Shown here: positions 9,926 through 18,754 of the stretch, piece by piece
Layout: every line of letters begins with the position of its first letter
How positions within the stretch are numbered: position 1 is the stretch's first letter
Origin: Dyadobacter sp. CY345
Lineage (GTDB): Bacteria > Bacteroidota > Bacteroidia > Cytophagales > Spirosomataceae
Direction of reading: 5' to 3'
Assembly (NCBI RefSeq): GCF_021502725.1
Contig: NZ_JAKFFS010000001.1
Span: 1,240,001-1,304,000, forward strand
Length of the DNA: 64,000 nt
Notes under the pieces: model-generated
What the model saw: only the letters and a program-made list of their open reading frames with translations
What the model was told of the DNA's origin: nothing
The model's database searches: none
Made by a program: the position numbers and the translations under genes

Positions 9926-12856
9926 ATGGAAAAGAAGATATTAATGTTTGTTGCGGCCTGGATCTTAAATGCATTTGTTGTGCCCTATACGGTAAAGGCT
10001 TCTAAATTTGAATTGGTAACACAACAAAATAAAGTTTCAATTTATTATCCGAAAGGGGAGTCCAGACTTGATTCAATTGCGGCTCATTTATTGGCGTCGG
10101 ACATTAAGCTTGTTAGCGGGTATTTGCCAATGGTTAGCAGTGATCTATCCTACGCAAGAGGCAATATAATTGTCATAGGACGCGCTGATTCAAAGCTGAT
10201 TGCCAGTTTCGGAAATAAAGCTGTGGATGCTAATATGAAAGGTAAGTGGGAATGCTACTCATTGAGATTACTGTCCAAACCAACAAATAATATCTCTAAT
10301 GCGCTGATTATTTCAGGAAGTGACATTAGGGGAACAGCCTACGGCATTTTTTCTATTTCTGAGAAAATTGGTGTAACGCCCTGGTATTGGTGGGCGGATG
10401 CAACTCCGAAAATGCAGAAAAGTCTTTCTATAAATATTGAAAACTTCACTTCCAAAATACCTTCGGTAAAGTTCAGGGGTATATTTATCAATGATGAAGA
10501 TTGGGGATTACAACCTTGGGCAGCTAAAACTTTTGAACCTGAAACAAAGGATATCGGGCCAAAAACATACGCCAAAGTTTTTGAATTGCTATTGCGCCTT
10601 AAAGCTAATTTGATATGGCCCGCCATGCACCCAAGTACCAAGGCGTTTTATCATTATCCGGGTAACATTAAAGCTGCGGAAGATTATCAGATTGTGGTTG
10701 GTTCATCGCATGCAGAACCAATGCTTCGTAACAATGTCAGCGAATGGAATGAAAAGAGTATGGGTCCTTTCAACTATTTGACAAACAGGCAAAAAGTGAA
10801 TGATTATTGGGAATCACGTATCAAAGAAAGCAGTAAGGTTAACGGTATTTACACTACCGGAATGCGCGGGATACATGATGGTGAAATTCAGGGTGTAAAA
10901 ACGATGAAAGAGACAGTTCCACTTCTGGATACTATTATTGGTGAACAACGTAGCATGTTAAAAAAGTATGTGAATAAGGATATTACAAAGGTTGCACAGG
11001 TATTTACGCCTTACAAAGAAGTACTCGAAATATATGATGCCGGCCTTAAAGTACCTGATGACATTACTCTGGTTTGGCCGGATGATAATTATGGCTATAT
11101 TCAAAGATTGAGTAATAGGGATGAAAATAAACGTTCCGGAGGTTCCGGTGTTTATTACCATGCATCTTACTGGGGCCGTCCGCATGATTATTTATGGCTA
11201 GGAACCTCCCATCCCGCGCATATACGGGAAGAGATGACCAAAGCTTATGAGATGAATGCCAGGCAGCTATGGATGTTGAACGTCGGTGATATTAAGCCGG
11301 GTGAATATACGACGCAGCTGTTTTTGGATATGGCTTACGACATAAAACCATTTGAGAAATCTTCCTTTTCAATTACTCATTTACAGAATTGGTTTGCAAC
11401 AATTTTTGGTAGTAAACAATCAGCTCCCCTGGCTGGTATCTTATGGAAGTATTATGATCTGGCTTTTGAGCGTAAACCCGAATACATGGGTTGGAGCAGG
11501 ACTGAGCCTACAACGGCAATTGATTTCACTGAATACAATCACACATATTACAATGATCAGGCGCAGCTTAGAATTGATGCTTACAATAAGTTGGTTGCCA
11601 AAGTGGAAGCGATTAATGCAAATATTGACACAAGAAATAAGGCTGCTTTTTACGAGTTGGTAGAATATCCTGTTAAAGGGGCTGCGCTGATAAATAAAAA
11701 ATTCCTTTACCGGGATAAAGCTTATTTGTATGCAAGACAGGGTCGTTTGAGTGCCCAAACTTACGCGTTGTTGTCAAATGAAGTGTACGATAAAATAGCG
11801 AAAGAAACCCACTATTACAACACAGAACTTGCAGCAGGAAAATGGAAGGGTATGATGAATATGTTCCCAAGAAAGCTTCCCGTTTTTAACCTTACTATTT
11901 TTGATATGCCAAAAACAAATAATCTACCTGCTTTTCGAGCGCTTCCGGAAGGAAACAAAAATTCGGATTCCGCTTCCAATTTACATCAGTTCACTCTTCC
12001 CGAATACGATAAGTGGAATAAACAGAAGTATTTCATTGATATTTTTCTATGTCAAGATGTCACAATGAATTTTGCGATTAGCACTTCCGAAAGCTGGATT
12101 ACTGTAAGTGCTGTAAAAGGCGAATTGGTTCCGGAGGGGCTCCTAAGCCAACAGCGCATCTGGGTGGAAATTGACTGGGAAAGGGCACCTGTACAGAAGA
12201 AATTAAAGGGAAATCTTGTTATCAAAGCTGATAACGATCAATATACTTTTGGTATTTCTGCAAACAATTCCCAACCGGATGAGCTTAAAAGTTTCGCCGG
12301 ATACATTGAAGCAAACCGCTACTTGTCTATTAACGCTACCGAGTATTCAGCAGTGAACAATACGAAGTTACGCTATTGGAGCACGGTAGATGGATTAGGT
12401 TTGCAAGGAAAATCACTCGAATCATTCCCCTTGAATGAAAGGCCGGCTAATGGTGATTTGAATACACTAAACCTGAAAGATAATCCTGCCTTGGTGTATG
12501 ATTTTTACACGTTTACTCAATCGCCCGCAGACATCATAATTACTTCTTTGCCAACTTATCCGCTTAACAAAAATTTTGAAGTGCGTTACGGTGTGAGTAT
12601 TGATGATGGGCCTGTGAGCATTTTTAATTTCAGAACCTTTGGCCGTAGCGACGAGTGGAAAAGCAATGTGCTGAGTAATTCAGCCAAACGCACCTTCAAG
12701 GTATCAGATCTTAAAGCTGGCAAACACAAGCTCAAAATCTATATGATAGATCCGGGCGTGATTCTAAATCATATTTTTATTGATCTGGGCAGTTCGCAGC
12801 CATTTTATGGTGCTATAACACCAACCCATTATAATACCATTATCAAAGACAAATAA
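9926..12856 (+). CDS. GH115 alpha-glucuronidase
   Basis: The 976-residue, signal-peptide-bearing protein (KAS cleavage near 26) matches GH115 throughout. It has the N-terminal sugar-hydrolase-like domain with GTAYGIFSISEKIGVTPWYWWAD, the start of the catalytic barrel in KFRGIFINDEDWGLQPWA, and LKANLIWPAMHPSTKAF. Next come TLVWPDDNYGYIQRLS and GGSGVYYHASYWGRPHDYLW, and then a C-terminal beta-rich region. GH115 enzymes remove alpha-1,2-linked glucuronic acid or 4-O-methyl-glucuronic acid from xylan and related glycans. The length is that of a full family member. GH43 starts only 7 bases after the stop, so the two are in one operon. Confidence 0.94.
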   Translation: MEKKILMFVAAWILNAFVVPYTVKASKFELVTQQNKVSIYYPKGESRLDSIAAHLLASDIKLVSGYLPMVSSDLSYARGNIIVIGRADSKLIASFGNKAVDANMKGKWECYSLRLLSKPTNNISNALIISGSDIRGTAYGIFSISEKIGVTPWYWWADATPKMQKSLSINIENFTSKIPSVKFRGIFINDEDWGLQPWAAKTFEPETKDIGPKTYAKVFELLLRLKANLIWPAMHPSTKAFYHYPGNIKAAEDYQIVVGSSHAEPMLRNNVSEWNEKSMGPFNYLTNRQKVNDYWESRIKESSKVNGIYTTGMRGIHDGEIQGVKTMKETVPLLDTIIGEQRSMLKKYVNKDITKVAQVFTPYKEVLEIYDAGLKVPDDITLVWPDDNYGYIQRLSNRDENKRSGGSGVYYHASYWGRPHDYLWLGTSHPAHIREEMTKAYEMNARQLWMLNVGDIKPGEYTTQLFLDMAYDIKPFEKSSFSITHLQNWFATIFGSKQSAPLAGILWKYYDLAFERKPEYMGWSRTEPTTAIDFTEYNHTYYNDQAQLRIDAYNKLVAKVEAINANIDTRNKAAFYELVEYPVKGAALINKKFLYRDKAYLYARQGRLSAQTYALLSNEVYDKIAKETHYYNTELAAGKWKGMMNMFPRKLPVFNLTIFDMPKTNNLPAFRALPEGNKNSDSASNLHQFTLPEYDKWNKQKYFIDIFLCQDVTMNFAISTSESWITVSAVKGELVPEGLLSQQRIWVEIDWERAPVQKKLKGNLVIKADNDQYTFGISANNSQPDELKSFAGYIEANRYLSINATEYSAVNNTKLRYWSTVDGLGLQGKSLESFPLNERPANGDLNTLNLKDNPALVYDFYTFTQSPADIIITSLPTYPLNKNFEVRYGVSIDDGPVSIFNFRTFGRSDEWKSNVLSNSAKRTFKVSDLKAGKHKLKIYMIDPGVILNHIFIDLGSSQPFYGAITPTHYNTIIKDK

Positions 12857-12863
12857 ATTTGTT

Positions 12864-14270
12864 ATGAAACTTTTAACTATACTTCTTTTTTTTCTGGTGC
12901 TGACTGATCTTGATTGTTTGGCTCAAAAGCATAAACAATATGATGCAATCTATTCCGGCGTCCCGTGGTATGACGATAACGGGAATATTGTCAGTGCTCA
13001 TGGAGCTAATATTGTAAAGGAAAAAGATCGTTTTTTTTTGTTCGGTGAAGCGCATTCCGATACCAGTAATCAATTTGTTGGTTTCAATTGTTATTCATCC
13101 ACTGATTTATATAACTGGAAATTCGAAAGCGTTGCCCTCCCAGTCCAGGCCAAAGGAAAGCTCGGCCCGAACCGTGTAGGGGAACGTGTGAAGGTCATGA
13201 AGTGTCCTGCGTCAGGCGAATATATCATGTATATGCATGTTGATACGCTAGGCTATAAGGATCAGTTTATTGGGTATGCTACCTCAGAAAAAATTGTAGG
13301 CCCGTACGTTTTTCAAGGACCTATACTCTACGATGGTAAGCCAATCCGAAAATGGGATATGGGTACTTTTCAGGATCAGGACGGATCAGGTTATGTACTT
13401 ATTCATGGTGGTGAGATTTACAAATTAAGAAACGACTACAAAAGCGTAGCAGAACAAGTTAACAAGAACATGACACCCGGGTTTGAATCGCCGACACTAT
13501 TTAGAAAGGATAGCATTTATTACTTTTTAGGTTCATACCTTACGAGCTGGGAGAAAAATGAAAACTATTATTATACGGCAACTTCACTGAAAGGGCCCTG
13601 GAAGAATCAGGGGATTTTCGCTAAGGAAGGCACTTTGACATGGAACTCGCAGACCACATTTGTTTTACCCATTAACGGGTCGAAGGACACGACCTTTCTG
13701 TTTATGGGTGATCGGTGGTCTTACCCCAAGCAGGCATCAGCAGCGACTTACGTGTGGCAGCCATTGACCGTATCCGGTTATTCTATTTCAATCCCTGAAT
13801 TTGAGCAAGCATGGCAAATATATCCCTTGACCGGGGTAAAGTCATTTGCAAAAGTTGATGGGAGAATTCTAGGAGATTCGAGTTTGCAAATCATATATTC
13901 TGGAAATTGGCAGAACGACACATCTGGTAGTAGGACAGGGCACTTTTCGCAGGAAAATGGTGCTTCTTTTACCATTGGTTTTAAAGGTATTCAGATTGGC
14001 TGGTATGGGTTAGCAAGTCCAAAAGGCGGCTATGCAAAAGTTATAATTCGTAACCGCAAAGGGAAAATTGTGTTGTCTTCCATCGTAGACTTGTATTGTC
14101 TTTACGCTGATACCTCGCTCAGATATTTAAGTCCATTGCTTTCAAAAGGTAATTACTCACTAATAGTTTCCGTAATGGGAGAACGTCCAAACTGGTCAGA
14201 TAAGAAAAAAAATAGTTATGGAAGTACCGGTTATGAAATCTCATTGGATAAAATCGTATTAAAAGAGTAA
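12864..14270 (+). CDS. GH43-family glycoside hydrolase, probably galactan-type
   Basis: The 468-residue protein has a Sec signal (LDCLAQ) and a five-bladed GH43 propeller. It opens with YDDNGNIVSAHGANIV and FFLFGEAHS, the pattern of GH43 subfamilies 24 and 34 (exo-galactanase and galactofuranosidase relatives). Further blades carry NCYSSTDLYNWKFES, MGTFQDQDGSGYVL and TPGFESPTLFRKDSIYYF; the last probably contains the general acid. Residues after about 330 form an extra beta-sandwich, likely a carbohydrate-binding module. Subfamily, and therefore substrate, is inferred from motif shape only. Confidence 0.85.
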   Translation: MKLLTILLFFLVLTDLDCLAQKHKQYDAIYSGVPWYDDNGNIVSAHGANIVKEKDRFFLFGEAHSDTSNQFVGFNCYSSTDLYNWKFESVALPVQAKGKLGPNRVGERVKVMKCPASGEYIMYMHVDTLGYKDQFIGYATSEKIVGPYVFQGPILYDGKPIRKWDMGTFQDQDGSGYVLIHGGEIYKLRNDYKSVAEQVNKNMTPGFESPTLFRKDSIYYFLGSYLTSWEKNENYYYTATSLKGPWKNQGIFAKEGTLTWNSQTTFVLPINGSKDTTFLFMGDRWSYPKQASAATYVWQPLTVSGYSISIPEFEQAWQIYPLTGVKSFAKVDGRILGDSSLQIIYSGNWQNDTSGSRTGHFSQENGASFTIGFKGIQIGWYGLASPKGGYAKVIIRNRKGKIVLSSIVDLYCLYADTSLRYLSPLLSKGNYSLIVSVMGERPNWSDKKKNSYGSTGYEISLDKIVLKE

Positions 14271-14345
14271 TCACTGTCTGCCATGGTATCATCATACCAA
14301 CTGTAAAAAAAATTGCATTTAGTTTTAAATTAAATCATTTATATA

Positions 14346-16028
14346 ATGCGAAAATTGCATAGAGTTGACCTTTTAATTTATCTGCTGCTTTTATCCTCTG
14401 TGGCATTTTCTCAAACTCAGCCTGCCGTAGTCAAAGTGGATTTTAGTAAAACAGTAGGGCATATGACACCTATTTGGTCGTGGTTTGGCTATGATGAGCC
14501 CAATTTTACGTACATGAAAGATGGTAAAAAACTGCTCACAGAAATGGCAGCTCTCAGTCCTGCGCCCGTTTATGTGAGAACTCATAATCTAATGACTTCC
14601 GGCGACGGGACACCTTCTCTAAAATGGGGATCGACCAATATGTATACCGAAGATGCAAAAGGAAAACCTGTTTATAATTGGGCCATAGTTGACAGCATTT
14701 TTGATGCCTATGTCAGTCGGAAAATGAAACCTTTGGCACAAATCGGTTTTATGCCCGAAGCTTTATCGACGCATCCACAGCCGTATAAACATGACTGGAA
14801 GCCAGGTGATAGATTCAAAAAGCTGCAGACAGGCTGGACATATCCGCCAAAGGATTATAATAAATGGAGTGAGCTGGTCTATCATTGGGTGATGCATTGT
14901 GTTGCTCGTTATGGCAAAGCCGAAGTAGAAAGCTGGTATTGGGAACTCTGGAATGAACCAAATGGCGTTTATTGGGGAGGAACCTGGCAGGAATTCTTCA
15001 AATTATATGATCATACAGCAAATGCAGTGCAGCGGGCATTGCCAAGAGCGCGGATTGGTGGCTGTAATGTAACGGGAAACGGAATGAATTTTTTGGATGC
15101 ATTTTTAAAGCATTGTGTTTCTGATACCAATTATGTAACGGGTAAAATCGGCTCTCCGTTGGATATGATTCTTTTTCATGCCAAAGGGTTACCTAATGTC
15201 ATTAATGGAAAGGTGGTGATGGATGTAAGGGAGCAGCTCAAAAATATCACTGACAATTTCGCTGTAATTGCCAAATATCCGCAACTTAAAAATATTCCTG
15301 TGATTCTAGGTGAATCAGACCCAGAAGGCTGCGCGGCATGCAGTATGGCAACTAACCCTGAGAATGCTTACAGAAACGGAACCATGTTTTCCAGTTATAC
15401 AGCCGCTTCTTTTGCACGCATATATGAACTTACAGACCGCCATCAGAAGAATTTACTTGGTGCGGTGAGTTGGTCTTTCGAATTTGAAAATCAGCCCTGG
15501 TTTGGAGGATTTCGTGATTTAGCAACAAACGGAGTAGATAAACCTGTTCTAAATGTATTTAGAATGTTTGGAAAAATGTCAGGCAAAAGAGTAGCTGTGC
15601 GCTCAAACAGAATGTATGCTTTGGATTCAGTTTTGCAAGGCAGTATAAGAAATCAGTCTGACATTGGTGCATTGGCTGCGATCGATAAAAAAAATGCTTC
15701 AGTATTGGTCTGGAACTACCATGATATCGATCAGCCGGGAGCTTTAGATAGTGTTGCTGTACAGTTGCAGGGTTTGCCAACCGGAAAAAAAGTATTTCTA
15801 AGTCAATATGTTATTGATAAAAAACACAATAATTCTTATGAGGTCTGGAAAGGTATGGGCTCACCGCAAAATCCATCGAAGGAACAGGTAAATATTCTGG
15901 AAAAAGCAGGCACTTTACAAATGACAGAAGAAAAGAAAGAGATAAAACTGGTTGATGGTAAAGCTGTTGTCAATCTTAAACTGGAATCACAATCGACGAT
16001 GCTATTGGAAATTGATTGGGTGAATTAA
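14346..16028 (+). CDS. GH39-family glycoside hydrolase
   Basis: The 560-residue protein has a signal peptide (SVAFSQ, cleavage near 22). The GH39 barrel shows PVYVRTHNLMTSGDG, the acid/base Glu204 in YWELWNEPNGVYW and the probable nucleophile Glu323 in VILGESDPEGCAACS. A C-terminal beta-sandwich follows (NASVLVWNYHDID onwards). GH39 enzymes include beta-xylosidases and enzymes that act on arabinogalactan side chains. With GH115 and GH43 beside it, either glucuronoxylan or arabinogalactan is a reasonable target. It is the last gene of the glycan locus; its stop lies only 4 bases from the end of the convergent minus-strand gene. Confidence 0.87.
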   Translation: MRKLHRVDLLIYLLLLSSVAFSQTQPAVVKVDFSKTVGHMTPIWSWFGYDEPNFTYMKDGKKLLTEMAALSPAPVYVRTHNLMTSGDGTPSLKWGSTNMYTEDAKGKPVYNWAIVDSIFDAYVSRKMKPLAQIGFMPEALSTHPQPYKHDWKPGDRFKKLQTGWTYPPKDYNKWSELVYHWVMHCVARYGKAEVESWYWELWNEPNGVYWGGTWQEFFKLYDHTANAVQRALPRARIGGCNVTGNGMNFLDAFLKHCVSDTNYVTGKIGSPLDMILFHAKGLPNVINGKVVMDVREQLKNITDNFAVIAKYPQLKNIPVILGESDPEGCAACSMATNPENAYRNGTMFSSYTAASFARIYELTDRHQKNLLGAVSWSFEFENQPWFGGFRDLATNGVDKPVLNVFRMFGKMSGKRVAVRSNRMYALDSVLQGSIRNQSDIGALAAIDKKNASVLVWNYHDIDQPGALDSVAVQLQGLPTGKKVFLSQYVIDKKHNNSYEVWKGMGSPQNPSKEQVNILEKAGTLQMTEEKKEIKLVDGKAVVNLKLESQSTMLLEIDWVN

Positions 16029-16032
16029 ATAG

Positions 16033-16959
16033 CTACTTTTTTAACATATGCTGAGTAAATTGTTCTTGAATTAATAATATAATTAACTTAATAATTACAC
16101 TTATTAACAGTTTTTTATTGTCTCCCAGAACTCCGGGATTTACCAATGGAGCATGGCCATTTTCTGCCGAAGCGGAAATTTGCACAATAGGGACTAAAAC
16201 AGTGAACGCCAGATTTCCATCAAACAACTTCGCTGGTGTTAGATATATAAATTGATTCATTTGCAGCAGGGAGTTAACCTTTAAACCTGGGGAAGCAGAT
16301 TGTCCTTTACCTGCAACTACTTTTCTGGTATGAAAAAGCTGAGCATATCCTTGATAGATAAATCCTGCCTTTCCAGCAAGGCCATTTAGGCTATTTGCCA
16401 TTCCCAGGTTCGTGGCTGGCAAAGCCGGATGTTGGGCTGCTGATCCAACAAAAGACAACAGCACCATTACGATTGGAAAGAAAAATTGTCTTTCCAGCTT
16501 CTCAATCCTGGATTCAAGCTTACGCACGGATTGAGCATACCACTTACCTCCCTTTGGGGTTGGTACCTGCAATTTGGTCAATCTTACAGCAATTGCTTCC
16601 AGGGTTGTATCGCCTTCCTCTCTGATTTTCCTAATAATGGGTGCCAGGTGGATGGCAAACTTGTCGGCTGCAACCGTAGTTTTGGGAGATTTGCTACGAA
16701 TCGATATTTTGGGGTATTCAGTATAACGGGTTAGTGCGCTATCTGGTGTTTTAAAAAGTTGAATGGATCGTTGACCCTCAGAGTACATTTGCTGCAAAGC
16801 TTTAAATAAAACACCCTGGCTACAATCTTTAATAGAAATCTGTTGATTGCTATCAATTTGAGCTATTGCCTTTAATTCATCATTTACTTTTTGATTGCGG
16901 CCCTCAGAGGCCAAATCTTTTAATACGTTTTCAAACAGATTCTTTAATTTTTTGTCCAT
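16033..16959 (-). CDS. chimeric ORF: recombinase-type C-domain fused to a truncated outer-membrane protein
   Basis: The 308-residue frame joins unrelated parts. Residues about 100-155 (IRKIREEGDTTLEAIAVRL, PTPKGGKWYAQSVRKL) resemble the DNA-binding 'recombinase' domain found behind serine-recombinase catalytic domains, but no catalytic domain is present. From about residue 159 the sequence becomes a signal peptide (FFFPIVMVLLSFVGSAAQ) and the first strands of an outer-membrane 'transporter' barrel of the Phenol_MetA_deg type (NSLNGLAGKAGF up to NPGVLGD). It then breaks off into a hydrophobic tail (LLISVIIKLIILLIQ) unlike that family. Deletion or rearrangement fused two genes and cut the second. 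Whether it is expressed is unknown. Confidence 0.6.
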   Translation of the reverse strand: MDKKLKNLFENVLKDLASEGRNQKVNDELKAIAQIDSNQQISIKDCSQGVLFKALQQMYSEGQRSIQLFKTPDSALTRYTEYPKISIRSKSPKTTVAADKFAIHLAPIIRKIREEGDTTLEAIAVRLTKLQVPTPKGGKWYAQSVRKLESRIEKLERQFFFPIVMVLLSFVGSAAQHPALPATNLGMANSLNGLAGKAGFIYQGYAQLFHTRKVVAGKGQSASPGLKVNSLLQMNQFIYLTPAKLFDGNLAFTVLVPIVQISASAENGHAPLVNPGVLGDNKKLLISVIIKLIILLIQEQFTQHMLKK

Positions 16960-17024
16960 TAGTTTTAATAATTATGGGTTGAGTATGCCTGGGATGTGAA
17001 ACGCTGAATAGATTATTGAAAATT

Positions 17025-17059
17025 GATAGTATCCAAAGCACAAGTATTTGGATACTATC
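17025..17059 (-). terminator. terminator of the SCO/cytochrome operon
   Basis: GATAGTATCCAAA and TTTGGATACTATC form a perfect 13-pair stem with a nine-base loop, 25 bases past the cytochrome c stop. On the minus strand an AATTTTCAAT stretch follows. It should separate this operon from the chimeric gene downstream. Confidence 0.8.
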
Positions 17060-17084
17060 GGTAACTATGATCTGCACAGTCGGA

Positions 17085-17423
17085 CTAGGAGTGCTTCTTT
17101 GCCAATGAATTGATCCAGGCAGCAATCTTTAAAGCGTCCTTTTCAGGGACATTTTTCATCGGGGACATAGGCGGATACCCCGGCCAGTTCGCAGGCTTGG
17201 GATTATAGATTAAAGAGACGATCTGCGCGTTGGTGTATTTTTTTTTTGCTACATCCACATAGGCAGGCCCGATTACCTTAGCGTCAGCTTTATGACATGC
17301 AAGGCATGCATATTGCGTAAGTAGCTTGGAGATATCTTCGGGAATTTTCACTTGCTGTTGGGCAAGGGCTGGCGTGGCCATAAACCACAGACAGGCCAGC
17401 GTTAGAATCATCATGGCTTTCAT
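17085..17423 (-). CDS. small periplasmic c-type cytochrome
   Basis: The 112-residue protein has a Sec signal (ATPALAQ, cleavage near 22) and one haem-binding motif CLACH at residues 40-44. A C-terminal MSPM segment can supply the distal Met ligand, and the protein ends in a helix (ALKIAAWINSLAKKHS). This is a class I cytochrome of the c551/c552 type. It lies 55 bases after the SCO gene, in line with the two dihaem peroxidase-like genes upstream. It may pass electrons to or from them, or to a terminal oxidase (inference). Confidence 0.9.
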   Translation of the reverse strand: MKAMMILTLACLWFMATPALAQQQVKIPEDISKLLTQYACLACHKADAKVIGPAYVDVAKKKYTNAQIVSLIYNPKPANWPGYPPMSPMKNVPEKDALKIAAWINSLAKKHS

Positions 17424-17477
17424 TTTTTTTAGGATTTTAGATATTTATTAATAGTGAAGCTTTTTATCGGCCATGTG

Positions 17478-18097
17478 CTATTCCTCCAAAAGCACAGCCA
17501 TGTCTTCTATGAGCTTTGCAGTACTTTCCTTGGAAGTACCATCATATATACCCCGCACATACCTGTTTTTGTCGACTAGTATGAATGCGCCGCTATGAAT
17601 AAACCCTCCTGGTTCGTCAGGGTCGGCCATCGCACTGACCATATAGTGCTTTTGACCTATGTCATAGATCTTCTCCCGGTCGCCAGTCACGAATTGCCAC
17701 ATATTGCCTTTCAAACCCAGATCATCAGCATATTTTCCCAGTACATCAGGCGTGTCGTGTTCAGGGTCAATCGTATGCGAAAGAATGCCGACTTGAGAAT
17801 TGCCCTTAAAGTGTTCCAGAACCGTAAGCATGTTGGATTTCATGACCGGGCAGATCGTGGGGCAGGTTGTGAAAAAGAAATCGGCGACATAGATCTTGCC
17901 TTCCATTTGCTTCTGTGTGAATGGCTGGTTTTTATGGTTCACAAAAGTGTAGTCGGGAATCCTTGGATATTCTGTCACCTGGGTTTTCTTGCCGTCAACC
18001 ATCTTTGTAACGGTATCGGACTCGCCCAGGATTGGCAATTTTTTTGTTTGCATGCAACAATTATTAGCACCAGCAGACATGCGATCAAATTTTTCAT
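17478..18097 (-). CDS. SCO/SenC-family copper chaperone lipoprotein, frameshifted near the N-terminus
   Basis: The thioredoxin-like body is intact: DYTFVNHKNQPF, the copper-binding CPTIC motif in FFTTCPTICPV, SHTIDPEHDTP, and the conserved His in GGFIHSGAFILVD. An ATG at 18097 overlaps the upstream stop as ATGA and reads MKNLIACLLVLIIVACKQK, a perfect lipoprotein signal. That frame joins the SCO body only if the run of seven A's (plus-strand T's at 18039-18045) has eight. As given, the longest SCO frame starts at an internal ATG (18080) and lacks any signal. Either the run is miscalled or the gene has lost export. SCO proteins deliver copper to cytochrome oxidase or act in redox control. Confidence 0.88.
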
Positions 18098-18576
18098 TGG
18101 ATGTTGATTTTAATAAATTGTTTTGACTTTGTTATTACATCCTGCATCTGGATGTTAACCAGGTCCATCTTAGCGGTCTGGCTTGCGATATAAGCTTCCT
18201 GTTGATGCTCATCAAGGGTTTCAAGGGTATCGGCCCTATACTGGTGCATCCAATCCATCATGGATTTATCTGCTTTAACCAGCTGCTGAATCAAGTCGCT
18301 TGCCTGCTTTTTTTGATTTTGTAGCTGGGAGCTGGGGTTAACCACATTCTGGCTGTCGAGCTGATTTGCAATGTTTGTAAGTTGCTTTTTGATGGTCATT
18401 ATTTCTTCCATATTTGGCATAGCACTGTCGTGCAGGTCCATAAGCGATTTGGTTTTGGGGTTGGCCCGATGGCTAGTTCCCATATCGTGATGCGCGTCGG
18501 CTTTGCCACTTTTCTGAGTGCTGTCACATGCTGATATGCCAAGAGCTGCAAGGATTAAAAACAAATATTTTTTCAT
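18094..18576 (-). CDS. small helical lipoprotein of unknown function
   Basis: The 160-residue protein has a lipoprotein signal with lipobox ISAC (Cys17). A His-rich stretch follows (DAHHDMGTSHR), then a mainly helical, Gln- and Lys-rich body with coiled-coil character (ITMKK-like repeats, IANQLDS, LQNQKKQASDLIQQLVKADKSMMDWMHQY). I recognise no enzymatic domain; similar Bacteroidota proteins are usually labelled hypothetical or 'viral A-type inclusion'. It overlaps the SCO start by four bases, so the two are translationally coupled. The early His/Met residues could bind metal (inference). Confidence 0.8.
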   Translation of the reverse strand: MKKYLFLILAALGISACDSTQKSGKADAHHDMGTSHRANPKTKSLMDLHDSAMPNMEEIMTIKKQLTNIANQLDSQNVVNPSSQLQNQKKQASDLIQQLVKADKSMMDWMHQYRADTLETLDEHQQEAYIASQTAKMDLVNIQMQDVITKSKQFIKINIQ

Positions 18577-18586
18577 AAGACATTGT

Positions 18587-18751
18587 TTAAATTAATTGGG
18601 AAACCATCCCGAAAATAGATATTGCAACCAGTATATATATGCTGGTAAGTATGATCGTAGATGGTTGCGTTTTAAAGCGATCAACTGGCAAGCTTACGCC
18701 TGTTCCATTTAGCAGGAACTTAACTTCTGCCCGAAGCAGTAATCTGTTCAT
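18587..18751 (-). CDS. 54-residue single-pass membrane protein
   Basis: A short frame fills the gap between two operon genes. It starts 3 bases after the dihaem protein stop and ends 10 bases before the lipoprotein start. The product is basic and amphipathic at the start (MNRLLLRAEVKFLLNGTGV). A hydrophobic segment, STIILTSIYILVAISIFGMV, covers residues 31-50 near the C-terminus. The tight packing and transmembrane segment make it a credible gene. The function is unknown; it may be a small subunit or anchor for the haem/copper proteins around it. Confidence 0.65.
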   Translation of the reverse strand: MNRLLLRAEVKFLLNGTGVSLPVDRFKTQPSTIILTSIYILVAISIFGMVSQLI

Positions 18752-18754
18752 TTT

